A stretch of 64,000 nt of DNA from Massariosphaeria phaeospora (lineage: Eukaryota > Ascomycota > Dothideomycetes > Pleosporales): NCBI GenBank assembly GCA_011032825.1, contig JAADJZ010000007.1, positions 1,488,001 through 1,552,000 of the forward strand, written 5' to 3'. Shown in pieces: positions 9,951 through 19,796 of this stretch. Position 1 is the stretch's first letter. Every line of letters starts with the position of its first letter. The translations under genes and the position numbers were made by a program. Under the pieces are notes generated by a model. That model worked only from the letters and a program-made list of their open reading frames with translations, had not been told where the DNA came from and searched no databases.

Positions 9951-11029
9951 TCATCGCTTCTCTTGAGGTTGTTCTAGCTTGGGTTGCTTTGTTTGAGAAC
10001 GCTCCAACTCCTTCTGGTTCCTTCTGAATCCTTCGATCCTCTCATCAATCAGTGCAATCTCGGCCTCAATCTTCAAGATTTTCTCGTTCATCATACTCTC
10101 ATACTGTTCATCCGTCAGAGCAGTCATTGGACTCCATTTGCTTTTCGAGATCCTCTCCAAGAAATTTTCTTTCACTTTTACGTCCTCCTTCGCCTCAACC
10201 TTCTTCATGACTGCCTCAGTGTTACGTTTGTCGAGATACTGATACGCATGTTGACCACAAAATCCGAAGAGCGAGAACATGATGGTACCTGGTATTACAT
10301 TTCGGTAACCCCGGGCACCTCGAAAGAGAAATGCTAGTGACGCCCCGGTAAAGGCTCCTGATATTGTGGAGGCACTGACTTTATCTTGAGTCGAGGGTGT
10401 GAGGTTAGCTCGAGTGACGACTGGGGCGCCGCGGGTCATGTTCCACCAATTGAGAATTCGGTGGCGGTCCAAAACTGAAGCTCGCACGCCCCAGAATGTT
10501 GTCCCAATTGCGAACCATTGTAGGCCGGTGCCGATGGCGAAGAGACTCGGTGTCTTAGTGCGAAGGGTGCCATAGAAGGCACCAAAGCAGGTCCCAGGTA
10601 CCGCTGGGAAAGTTAGACTTGGCTCTCTTTTCGGTAGAAGGAGAACCGCAAGAGAGTAAACGATCTCGGTATAGGTGGGACTCCGACCAGGTAAGAGAGC
10701 GTTCCATCGCACATAAAGTAGAATGAGTCTCTACAGTAGCGCGCTTGAAATTCGTCGGAGGTACACCAAAGGAGGATATTATATGCGCATCCAACATCGT
10801 TCTTCTAAGTCGGGGCCACAAATTGCAAGTCTTTTTGGGGAAGTATACACGAGTTTGACGAAGAGAGGAAAGAGGAAAGACACCAGAAGACATATATGGT
10901 GTTGTAAGAGACTACCAGAGTTCAGTTGGTATTAAAATGCTACGTACCAGCAACTCCGCCAACGATAGCGGCTTGGCGAATTACATTGAGGGGATGTGTG
11001 ATTTGCGTGGGATCCGGCCGGTCTTTCAT
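9951..11029 (-). CDS. Tim17/Tim22/Tim23-family-like membrane protein of fungi
   Basis: Proposed exons 11029-10948 and 10603-9951 give 244 residues. Exon 1 encodes MKDRPDPTQITHPLNVIRQA and then AIVGGVA. Exon 2 continues with GTCFGAFYGTLRTKTPSLFAIGTGLQW, FAIGTTFWGVR, a Gly-rich SASTISGAFTGASLAFLFRGARGYRNVIPG repeat and MFSLFGFCGQHAYQYLD. These are the Gly-rich hydrophobic helices of the Tim17 superfamily. The C-terminus is a charged tail (SKWSPMTALTDEQYESMMNEKILKIEAEI) typical of a conserved but uncharacterised ascomycete protein, probably in an organelle membrane. The intron (344 nt, 10604-10947) is long for this genome. The donor GTACGT is firm. The acceptor TTCCCAG is the one that restores the family alignment, and an extra small exon inside cannot be excluded. 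The gene is divergent from eIF4B across a roughly 300-bp promoter. Confidence 0.7.
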
Positions 11030-11327
11030 GGCTTGTTCATCGATAATGGCGCGCTGTGTGTTGGACGACGACTGAAGTCTGCGTGTCCGGGAGAGGGTAG
11101 AAGCGTGCTAGTGGATGGATTACGTAAGCCGCCGCTTAACTTCACGCCTGGCGGCTCTTTTTCGCTTTCCACGCCTCGGGTCAACTCTTGACCACCCCAC
11201 GATACCGCCCCACACACATCTACAGCCACAGCCAGTTGACTCACCGAGAGTAGACGCTGCTCTCAGCACACAGACACATACAGCCAGCGCGCGGATCTAC
11301 CTAGCGCGCTGTCTGCTAGCCACAATC

Positions 11328-13361
11328 ATGGGTACGTAGTCCCTTCGTGCGGAGGCCGCCGCCCGCCCGAAGACGCCTGCGATATTTGCAGCGGCCAGCT
11401 GCTGCGCGCCCTCCGATCATTGTCCCGGATCCATAGCTAACTCACTGTCCGCAGCTCCCCCCAAGAAGACCCAGCAGAAGATGTCCCTCGGGGACTTCCT
11501 GGGTGACCAATGTACGCGCCACCGGTTACGTGGGGAGGCGCCGCAGACTGACACACTCTAGCTCTCGGATCATGGGCTGACGAAATGGAGGATATGCCAG
11601 TTGCTGGTGAGTGCCCGCAATGCCTGTTTACGATTTGGGTTGAGAACTAATTTTTCGCAGGCGGAGGTAATTCCCCACAGACAACCTCGCGTCGCGAGTA
11701 GCCGGTAGTCGATATGCTAACGTTGAGAAAGGCGGCTCTGGTGCTGGTTACGGAGGCGAGAGACGTACATACAGCTCCGCTGGAGGATTCGGGACCGACC
11801 GTGGCTTTGGTTCGTATGCGCCGTGCACCTCCATGCGGCAGCTGCTGACTTGACATGCAGGCAGTGGCGCCGACCGCGGATATGCGGTGCGCGAGGAGCT
11901 CCCCCTCCCGTCGAAGCCCCCATATACCGCTCATCTGGGCAACCTCTCTTTCGACGTTACCGAAGGTGACATCAACGATTTCTTCAGCGGTTGCGAAGTC
12001 ACCAACGTGCGGATCGTCGAGGACAAGATGGAGAGGAAGCCGAAAGGCTTTGGATATGTCGAATTCGGATCAGTTGACGGCCTGAAAAAGGCACTTGACC
12101 TGTCTGGCACGCAGTTCCAGGGCCGAAATGTCCGGGTCAGCGTCGCCGAACCATGTAAGTACTAGTACTAATGTCCTACGGAGAAGATGTCACTGACAAA
12201 ACGACAGCCAAGGATCGTGCGGAGAGCAAGGATATGTCGGACTGGACCCGGAAAGGCCCACTTGCTGACCTTCCTGGCGCCCGCCGGGTGTCTGAACGCG
12301 CTGGCGGCGGTGGCGGTTTCCGAAACTTCGACACTGCTGGCTCTGATGCCGGAAGCGAGCGTGGTGGCGAACGGAGACGAGCCCCTCCTTTTGCTGGCGA
12401 CGGCAAGGAGCGCGACTTCAGCAATTGGGAGCGAAAAGGTCCTCTCTCTCCTGCTGCGCAGGCCACACCGATGAGCGAGAGCGGCAGAGTGCGAAGCAAC
12501 GATGGACCCCGTGAGCGAAGACAGTCCCCTGCCTGGGGTGAGGGCACCGGTCGAAGCCAGGAGGGTTCTCGCCCCCCACGTCGGGAATTCAACGACAAGC
12601 CCCAGTTCGACAGACAGCCTACAGCCCCCGAGCTGGACAATCAATGGCGGTCTAAAATGCGACCTGATGCTCCGGTTCAATCTCCCACGGCCACACCAGA
12701 CGCCAGCGTCCCTTCGTCTCCTGGCCCTCAGGCTGCTGCGCCAGCTACCCGTCCCAGGCTGAATCTGAGCAAGCGGACCGTCTCCGATTCCGAGCAGGCG
12801 CCGGCGTCATCTGTCTCTGACAACAAACCCAACCCCTTTGGTGCTGCCCGTCCCATTGACACTGCTGCCCGTGAGAGAGAAATCGAAGAGAAGCGGCAGC
12901 TTACCATACGCCAGAAGAAGGAAGCGGATGACAAGGCCCGCGAGGACCGCCGGGCAAAGGAATCCGCAGATAAGGTTGCAGCTAAAGAAGAAACACCAGT
13001 ACCGTCTACTGCTGAGAAGACCGAGGAGAATGGCGCCGAGGAGAAGGCTCCCAACTACGAGATTCTGCGCCGGGAGGGAGAGGGGGAGGAAGCCGAAGCC
13101 GAAGCCGAGACTGAGGAAGACGCAGTTGACGCAGACGCGAACGGAGATATCGTCGAAGACAATGCAGTGAAGCCCCAAGAAGTCGTTCGCGACCCGAAGC
13201 AGGACGGACCGTGGAGGCGAAAGTCTGGCACCCCGTCTGGACCTTCTGAGACCACGACCGAGAAGCTCGAGGACGATGGGTGGAGCACTGTCACTAAGCC
13301 TAAGGGCCCGAAGAACAACCCCCGTCGAGGAGGCAACTCGTCCCGTGCCATTGCCTCGTAA
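11328..13361 (+). CDS. tif3: Translation initiation factor eIF4B
   Basis: Seven proposed coding exons: 11328-11331, 11455-11511, 11562-11606, 11661-11666, 11732-11809, 11861-12154 and 12208-13361, giving 545 residues. The spliced start is MAPPKKTQQKMSLGDFLGDQ and then SLGSWADEMEDMPVAG, the classic eIF4B N-terminus. One RRM occupies residues about 85-163, with RNP2 AHLGNL and RNP1 KGFGYVEF. After it come degenerate repeats with a W.RKGPL core (SDWTRKGPLADLPG, SNWERKGPLSPAAQ), as in yeast Tif3, then a long charged Glu/Lys helix and a C-terminal GWSTVTKPKGPK. eIF4B stimulates eIF4A helicase and mRNA loading on the 40S subunit in the cytoplasm. The first coding exon is only ATG plus one base, and exon 4 is a 6-nt microexon whose use is optional in frame. 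Introns cluster at the 5' end. Confidence 0.9.
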
Positions 13362-14387
13362 CTGAGCTCGATCAGCTCTGCGGTTGGCACTTGATCTCAT
13401 TACATCTATGCCTCATCATGTGTTACGAGACAACCGTGACGCCGCGCACGTGTGTGGTATGGGCTATCTCCTTCTGTATTGGGACTGGGAGTGAAAACAT
13501 TTCGAGTTATTGAGCAGCGGTGTTCCCTTGGCGGTCTTTCAATATTGTTGCACCCAACAAGCACAAAGTTGAGCTTCCGAGCATGCTCAAGCCCCTTGAC
13601 CAAGCATAGTCTTGAAGCCAAAGCAAGTAATGGGCTCGGTCATAACGGTTGTTCTCGACATACTTACATGTTTACTCGGCCCTGTTTCGTTCCTATGCCC
13701 TGATACTCTTTTGAAAATGCCCGAACACGCTACTGTATCTCCTCTCTCCTTACAAAAGTTATGACTCAAGAGTCGCATGCTTGCTCTACTTTCCTGAGCT
13801 TGAAAATACTGGACTAGCCACTCGCCCCTCGTTTCCACCAAATGGTTTTGGGGTTGGTAGTGCAGCAATGTTAGGTCCGTGGAGTATGTGTTGAGGCGCG
13901 GCAATCGGAATTGACATTGCAATACGGTGCAAATCTGAATTAGACGGTTTGTGCTCGGGCATGTATTTAGTTCTCGGGTAGATTGCAAAAAAGACGGGTC
14001 ATCTACTTGGCAACATACTACTATGTGATTGTGTGGCTGGCAAGCGCAGTTGCTAGGAGTTGCTGTCGCCGTGCGGTGGAATTCACCCATCGAGCGTCTA
14101 GATCGGAGTCGAAACATAACGCCCGCTCATGAGATCCGTAGATAGAACACAGGCGCTGTGCAAAAAAAAGAACTGGTGATCTCCATTGCATGCCGATCGC
14201 GCCCTAACACATCTAGCTGCACGGCCGCCCGCCCCTCCATACGTCAATCTACCCAGCCCAGCTTCCGGCCAACTTCAATACCCTGTTCAAGGAACATCAT
14301 CATAATTTAGGTAGTCTACTCTACGCTGCACGGATTACTTACCTTGAATTCCTACAATTGCATTCTGCCCTATTGTCTTCTTCGCCA
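13362..14387. other. Intergenic, nothing recognised
   Basis: The 3' flank of eIF4B and the 5' flank of the next rightward gene. A 176-codon open frame on the minus strand (13587-14117) lacks any family feature and is treated as chance. Confidence 0.4.
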
Positions 14388-15590
14388 ATGGCTACCAAAT
14401 CTCAGCCGGCAGGCTCTAACGCTACGTCATCACAGCCAAAACCTGCACGTTCCAGGAAAATTGCCAACGAAACTGAAGGTACCGCTTCTAGGAGAGCTGG
14501 GTCGGGTGGGGGTGTCGTCCTTCCAAAAGACCCGCCTGAGAACAAATCAAAGCCCTCGACTGCGACAAAAACTGCTACGCCTCCAGCCCCCGCCAATGAT
14601 GCTCCATCAACAGGGCCCAATCGCCAACGCCGACGCCCGAGAAAGTTGAATAGAGAGCCGGTTTCTACACAGACCCTCGATGTGAAGGCGCCAGATGAAA
14701 ATAAGGCAGGCCGGGAGACAGTACCGCCTGCGTCAACGACCGAACTCGAGGCGCTCAAATCCCGCGTCCGAGGACTCGAAGCCAAAGTCGAGGAATTATA
14801 CAACAGTAGTGCAGCAGATACTCGACCAAGCCGCTCGCCTCGTCGCAGAGGAAAAGGAAGGAAGAGCTCGTCGCAGCAAGTCCCTACGATATCAACGACT
14901 GCTGAAACTGTGAAAGTCGAGGACGAGGAAGAAGCGGACGAGGAGTTGGGCCGACTGGAAGACGAACTCGAGGACGCAAGACGAGATCTGGAAGTCTACG
15001 ATCCGAAGAGCCGGCCCCGCAACAAGCGCACGACGTCCGAGGAAACGGAGTACATTGAGGAGATACCTCGCGATGGCGTTGGAGTCGAGGATACAGTGTC
15101 CACAGGCAATAGACAGGTTACGCTGTCCGGAAGCTACCGTATCCCGCTGCCGTCCACCGTGAGCATGTCGGACGTCAAGACGATCCAAAGCGGCGTTACC
15201 GCTGCGCAGAACGTAGCGAAAGGCTTTCTCGATCAACGCCGCGCCCGTCAAGCTATGGAGGACCCAAAACCCAGCACTTCCACGGCGTCCAAACCGAGCG
15301 TTTCCAGAGCAAAGCAGGCGTCGACAACGGATGTTGGCCAGGACGGAGAGCGCAAGACGTGGGGCGAGTTCTTTGGCGGGTATAGCATGGCCATCTCAAG
15401 AGCGGTGAAGACTATCGAAGCCGAAGCTGCGGTTGAGGGCCAGAAGGCTGGAACTGCCGGGGCAAAGGCGCCTGCGCCGGCGAAGAAAGCACCGGCTGCG
15501 AAGGCATCGAGTAAGCCTACACCGAAGGCGAAGAGGCCGGCTATGAAGGGTGGATTGAGTAGTGAGCAGGCGCAAGGTCTGATGAAGTAG
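14388..15590 (+). CDS. Unrecognised 400-residue coiled-coil protein, probably nuclear
   Basis: A single-exon frame of 400 residues from the ATG at 14388 (MATKSQPAGSNATSSQ). The first third is low-complexity Ser/Pro/Lys/Thr sequence with Arg-rich patches (NRQRRRPRKL) that could be nuclear signals. A short coiled coil follows (TELEALKSRVRGLEAKVEELY, about residues 122-142), then an acidic Glu-rich helix (EDEEEADEELGRLEDELEDARRDL). The best-ordered part is near residues 245-290 (GSYRIPLPSTVSMSDVKTIQSG and AAQNVAKGFLDQRRARQAM), with another near 325-350 (KTWGEFFGGYSMAISRAVKTIE). The C-terminus is Ala/Lys/Pro-rich, histone-H1-like in composition. I recognise no named family. The conserved-looking core suggests a real, fungus-specific protein. 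Confidence 0.7.
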   Translation: MATKSQPAGSNATSSQPKPARSRKIANETEGTASRRAGSGGGVVLPKDPPENKSKPSTATKTATPPAPANDAPSTGPNRQRRRPRKLNREPVSTQTLDVKAPDENKAGRETVPPASTTELEALKSRVRGLEAKVEELYNSSAADTRPSRSPRRRGKGRKSSSQQVPTISTTAETVKVEDEEEADEELGRLEDELEDARRDLEVYDPKSRPRNKRTTSEETEYIEEIPRDGVGVEDTVSTGNRQVTLSGSYRIPLPSTVSMSDVKTIQSGVTAAQNVAKGFLDQRRARQAMEDPKPSTSTASKPSVSRAKQASTTDVGQDGERKTWGEFFGGYSMAISRAVKTIEAEAAVEGQKAGTAGAKAPAPAKKAPAAKASSKPTPKAKRPAMKGGLSSEQAQGLMK

Positions 15591-17252
15591 GAGCATGCAT
15601 CATGGAAATGTGATGCAAAGTCATTGTGCATTTGTTGAGGTTACCTACATAGTCATAGCTGGAGTTGGGAAGGCGCTTCCGGGGGTCGAATCAAGTGCTG
15701 GGTAAAACAATGGCCCCCACCAACACTAGGGGGCTAATTTAGACCTGCATGCACGTCCTGCAAACTTATTGTGCCGTCTTCCTCGTCTTCTTCTCTTCCG
15801 TGAACACTCATCTCTCCTAGCAGCGTGGCGAGGCATTACGCCGCAGTACGATAGCTCTCAAAGTCCTGTCTTCTTCTTGTCCCTATCACCATTTCGTTTT
15901 ACACGCCATGTACGTCCAGACAGTCAGCCATCTTCCTATTGTACCTTGATCAAACTTACACAAACCCCTACTGCACGATCGAAGTACAGAGACTCTGCGC
16001 ATCTGTTTCCATGGACATACGTGTCGTCTTCTTCTCGCCAGCATCTCAGTATTTCTTCCCATGGATTCGCAAAGCGTCAAGGCCACTTGGCGCATATTCT
16101 TGGTAGATAAGACAACTGACTATCTATGACCTTCCCCTCCTAAAGGCCCCGAGCTTGTGCTGGAGTATCAGGCTCTATTGTAACAGTGTGCTGAGAAGCG
16201 GTGAGAGATAGAGCGCTATTGTAAGCGAGGGTCCATTCACCGTTTTTGTGCGCACGGCTCGGAAATGTGAATAGGGCAAGGACCATGTGAGGGCCCTCTG
16301 CGAACTGCTCTCCTTTACCGTATATTATGACGCTCTGTTAGCTGTTAATTTTAGTCTTTCTCTTTCTTTCAGTCTTTCTATCATTTCCGAAGGTGTATTT
16401 TCTTGCCTCTACTCCTTGAACACTTTCGATCATCTACCTAAGGCTCCTTTCCCAAGACAGTAAGAGAAACTAGTTTAGTAGTAGGCTTTATCTCATATCC
16501 TCATGAATGATTCAATCCATCGAAAGATATAGGTGTACCCGCTGTTGGTGATACTCGAAGTATGGCTCGTCATGACTAGAAGCTAGTTGGGCTATTGCGA
16601 AGCGCCTCTCCCGTTGCCTTGAGTCGCTATCAAGACGAATCAGTCTTTCGATCTATGTTATGTACTTGGGTGCGGTCAGATTGCGTCCGCTAGAAGCACA
16701 CCCCATGCAGCTATGCAGCTATGCAGTTCCAGGAACTTACTCCTAGCTTCCAGCCAGTTCAACGTATCCTCAATCTCATCATGGACATACAGACACAGCA
16801 AACAAGACTCAGATCCTTGGTCCATATGCTGGCGCACCTCAAGACGTCGAACATCACCACCGGCAGCGAGCGGCTATCCAAGAACCCAAAGAGAAGACCG
16901 ACACGCGCATAAAGACATCAAGGATGTGCATCAGACGAGAAGAGTAGCGAGCGAAAGCATGCCCTGCACTGCGCACAGCAGGAGTTGTGGGTGGTGTGGT
17001 GGCAGACGCACCGCTCACCAAACCTCCCCATCAAAACTCAACACCAAAACATCAGACGAACACAGACCACCACGCCCCACCTCCGATTCGCCCAACGCGC
17101 AACCTTCCACCGCCTTCCAGCGCGACCCAGCGCGCCCCACTAGTCCAGGCTCCCCACCCACGCCACTCAAACCGCTCCCCTTCCCTCTCCCTGCCCTAAT
17201 CCCCCAAATACAATTTCCCACACTATATATAATTATCCAACGAGCAGAAATC
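15591..17252. other. Long intergenic stretch with pyrimidine-rich parts
   Basis: No supported gene. It contains pyrimidine-rich tracts (about 16350-16390 and 17020-17220) and a short tandem repeat at 16705-16728. A 181-codon open frame (16713-17258) is Pro/Ser/Thr/Arg-rich because of the base composition and shows no domain. A non-coding transcript cannot be judged from sequence. Confidence 0.35.
16705..16728. repeat. Triplicated 8-mer ATGCAGCT
   Basis: Three adjacent 8-bp units, ATGCAGCT, ATGCAGCT and ATGCAGTT, i.e. a tiny slippage-type repeat. No function inferred. Confidence 0.7.
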
Positions 17253-17360
17253 CTATAATTCAATCACAGCTTCAACTTGCTTAGCGGCGAGAGGAATCCC
17301 TTGGCCCTCAATAATGATGACTTGAGGTGTTCCAGTACGTAGATCTCCAGACCGATTCCG
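17253..17360 (-). other. Coding-like 35-codon segment after a TAG
   Basis: On the minus strand, 35 codons ending in TAG at 17255-17253 read like an ordered protein C-terminus: TGTPQVIIIEGQGIPLAAK followed by QVEAVIEL. Directly before it is a TAG (17363-17361). In the same frame before that stands a Pro-rich open frame from an ATG at 17570 (MHPQTHPLLPP..., ending KKKGTGQPG). I cannot name the family. It could be the last exon of a small gene (an AG at 17361-17362 on the minus strand could be an acceptor), a relic, or a stop-interrupted gene. The methyltransferase upstream on the same strand is complete without it. Confidence 0.3.
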
Positions 17361-17433
17361 CTAACCCGGTTGTCCTGTGCCTTTTTTTTTTTGAAAAGGT
17401 CGTGTGTTCGAGTACCGTGATTTCCGGTTTTGG

Positions 17434-17556
17434 GGGTGGGTGCGGTTTTTTTGATTGGTGGGTGGGGCGGGCCGGGGGTTCAGGCTGAGGGGGGTTGGGA
17501 TGGAAGGGAGGAGGTTGGAAGGGAGGGGATGTGTGGAGGGAGGGAGAAGAGGGTGT
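17434..17556 (+). repeat. G-rich/purine tract with G-quadruplex potential
   Basis: A strongly strand-asymmetric purine tract. Four close G-runs (GGGTGGGGCGGGCCGGGGG, within 17458-17478) fit a short-loop G-quadruplex pattern on the plus strand. GGAGG/GGAAGG-type runs follow to about 17556. The minus strand is correspondingly CT-rich, as often seen in fungal core promoters. Confidence 0.5.
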
Positions 17557-17795
17557 GTCTGTGGGTGCATGAACTAAAGAAGGATAGAGAAAGAAGTGAG
17601 ACTTAGTAGGATAGGCAGAGTGTTTTTGTGGGTAAGTCTAACGTTAGATAGACCACCTTCATACTACAAAACAACACGCAGCTTTGAGAAGACCAAGCAG
17701 TAGATAGATGGGTAGGTAGACAATGCATAGACTTTCTCAAACATAACTCATATAGGGCAAACACGACCGTCGCCCTATAATCCCTAGTACTCTAT

Positions 17796-18653
17796 CTACT
17801 TATCCGCCACAACAACCCACTGCCCCGCCCGCATGCTCACCTCCCCGTTCTCAATCTTCGTCCCCTTCTGCTCCTTCAGAATCTTAACCAGCATATCGAC
17901 CGCCTCGCCCCACCTCTCCTCATCGCTCTCCTGCCACACGCCCACGCCGCCCAGGTACGCCCACGTCTTCTCGGCCCACGCCCAAAAGTCCTCTTCCTTG
18001 GTACTCGCCCACGCCTCGCTCTTCTCCAGCCGCATCTTGTCCTGGGCGAAGCCCGCCTCCTGCATCACCTTCTGCAGCTGCTGGCCGTCGCTCCAGTTGA
18101 TGGTCGGCGCGGGGAACGGCTTGCCCGGCCGCAGCGCGTCGTGCACCGTCTTGAGCGGCAGGAACCACGCCACGAACTCCCAGCAGTTGACGACGGCGGT
18201 GCCGCCGGGCTGGAGCGTGCGGTAGATCTCCTTGGCGCCGTCGACGCCTGCGGACGACGTGAAGAAAATGCCGATGTTGGTGATGGAGTGCGTGAAGTAG
18301 TCGTCTGAGAAGGGGAGCGCCTCGGATTTGGCGTTCGCTACCGTGACGGGCCACGAGTGGGCGGAGATGTCCTTTTGCAGCGCGTCGAGGAAGACTTGGT
18401 CTGTGTCGGTGGCGTGGAATTGGAGGTTGGAGGCGGAGGGGTTGGCGGAGAGGATGGCGCGGGTTACGGTGCCGGAGCCGCACGTGTTATCGTGGATGAT
18501 GGAGCCCGAGGGGATTGGGGATAGGAGTGTGAGGTTGTGGGCCGCGAATTGCGAGGTGACGATGCCGCCCGTGGACTCGTATGTGGAGACTTTGTTCTGG
18601 CCTTCGACGAGGGCTTTGGCCTGCTTGGGGAGGTGTACCGAGTCGATGTTCAT
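17796..18653 (-). CDS. SAM-dependent methyltransferase (UbiE/COQ5-type fold)
   Basis: A 285-residue, single-exon, class I methyltransferase. The cofactor loop is IIHDNTCGSGTVTRAI (about residues 53-68), followed by an acidic strand-end motif ATDTDQVFLDAL and motif II/III regions ALPFSDDYFTHSITNIGIFF (residues about 112-131) and ARALQPGG-like YRTLQPGGTAVVNCWE. This is the layout of the UbiE/COQ5/LaeA-like superfamily in fungi. The substrate cannot be predicted. The Trp-rich C-terminal part (FWAWAEKTWAYLGGVG) is typical of small-molecule methyltransferases in ascomycetes. The ATG at 18653 starts MNIDSVHLPKQAK. A TATA-like element lies about 110 bp upstream. The third-codon positions are strikingly GC-rich. 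Confidence 0.8.
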   Translation of the reverse strand: MNIDSVHLPKQAKALVEGQNKVSTYESTGGIVTSQFAAHNLTLLSPIPSGSIIHDNTCGSGTVTRAILSANPSASNLQFHATDTDQVFLDALQKDISAHSWPVTVANAKSEALPFSDDYFTHSITNIGIFFTSSAGVDGAKEIYRTLQPGGTAVVNCWEFVAWFLPLKTVHDALRPGKPFPAPTINWSDGQQLQKVMQEAGFAQDKMRLEKSEAWASTKEEDFWAWAEKTWAYLGGVGVWQESDEERWGEAVDMLVKILKEQKGTKIENGEVSMRAGQWVVVADK

Positions 18654-19796
18654 GGTGAAGTGTGTTTGGAGTAGTTTGGTTTTGGTGTTGTTTGGTGGAG
18701 TAGAAGGTAGTCAGGTAGGAGCTGCTTGATGATGCCAACAATCTCAGTCCGCGAGGCACAGTATATATACCTTTGTCTCTACAAGGGGCGTGACACCCGC
18801 GATACTTACTCTGCCGGCTGCACCGCATGGCCGACCAACAGCTAACTTGGTGTGACGCCCAGGGTGCAGGAAAAGGCCAACCAGGTGCACCCTGATTCCC
18901 ACACCTAAACGAACAGCGACATGCATTACGCGTTAGTCATGCATCAAAGCCTCTACAAAATGCTGACAGATGGCGTCTAATATTGAAATCCACAGAGCGT
19001 AAGAAACCGCCTTGACCTAGCTAGGCTAGCTGTTCCTCCAGACGTGGGCGAAGACCCCGCAATCGCCCTGTAGCTAACTAACGATCACAAAACCCCGAGT
19101 GGGCAAAAGGTACTCGGAAAGCGCGGGCAAGATGCAGGCAAGTCCCTGGCATGGCCGGCAGTGTTGAAGATATCCGCGATCTGCGTCGGAGGGCTCAAGC
19201 TTGGCCCGCACGGCCGTTACACCCGGGAGGCGCATCGAGGTCGGTCTCCGCACCGGCTCCGGCTCCAACCTCAAGGCCTAGATCCTCATCTCCAACCTTC
19301 ATCTTGGCGTGCGCGCGCAATGCAGCATTCTAAGAGAGCCAGAGAAACTGGAGATCATCAACTTCGGAGTGGAGGATGGGACAGGCGGTCGCAGTGCGGT
19401 ACAGCAGTCCGGTTGAAGTAACCGTCCGCCGACAAAGCTGAGGGGGTGCTCTACGGAAACACGCGATTAATTCGACATGGCACAGGTTGGCACAGATTGA
19501 GTCAGAGCAGCAAGATTGTGGAGAGAAATTATTGGATTTTCCGAATTACTACAGGAAGCGCATCAATCTCGCCCTGGCCACTACATTACGGGACGAACTG
19601 TAACCATTGAACTCAAGCCGAAGGCCATTACCCGTTACTATGCGCCAAGCGCAACCGTGGTATCTCATTTTGAAAGGAAAACCAAAAGGTCGTAATCATT
19701 GCCGCCATCCATTATAGAACTTCCGTCGAAGGGTATCATCGATCAAGTTGTCGTGTGCCAAAAACCATTCTTGGAATCACATCAAAGGGCATCCGT
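18654..19796. other. Intergenic, nothing further recognised
   Basis: It holds the methyltransferase promoter and the 3' flank of the HAM1-like gene. No ORF with family features, no tRNA and no repeat beyond short words. Confidence 0.4.
18761..18770 (-). promoter_or_regulatory. TATA-like element upstream of the methyltransferase
   Basis: The palindrome GTATATATAC lies about 110 bp upstream of the methyltransferase start codon. The position fits a TATA box plus a short 5' UTR. This is inferred from sequence only. Confidence 0.35.

Noticed and set aside
12168..12680. Open frames antisense to eIF4B
   Set aside because: Shadows of the GC-biased eIF4B exon.
13587..14117. 176-codon minus-strand open frame downstream of eIF4B
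   Set aside because: No family feature and low-complexity, non-ordered composition. It may be open by chance.
16713..17258. 181-codon open frame
   Set aside because: Pro/Thr/Ser/Arg-rich, driven by the pyrimidine-rich strand. No domain and no splice-supported extension.
17281..17364. A tRNA or snoRNA suggested by TTAGCGG...CCGCTAA pairing, TGATGA and a following T-run
   Set aside because: There is no T-loop (GTTCRANNC), no D-arm and no D box (CTGA), and the T-run lies on the coding-like segment's other strand. The minus strand reads better as protein.
17399..17430. GTGTTCGAGTACC resembling a tRNA B box
   Set aside because: The flanking bases cannot form a T-stem and no acceptor stem fits at tRNA distance.
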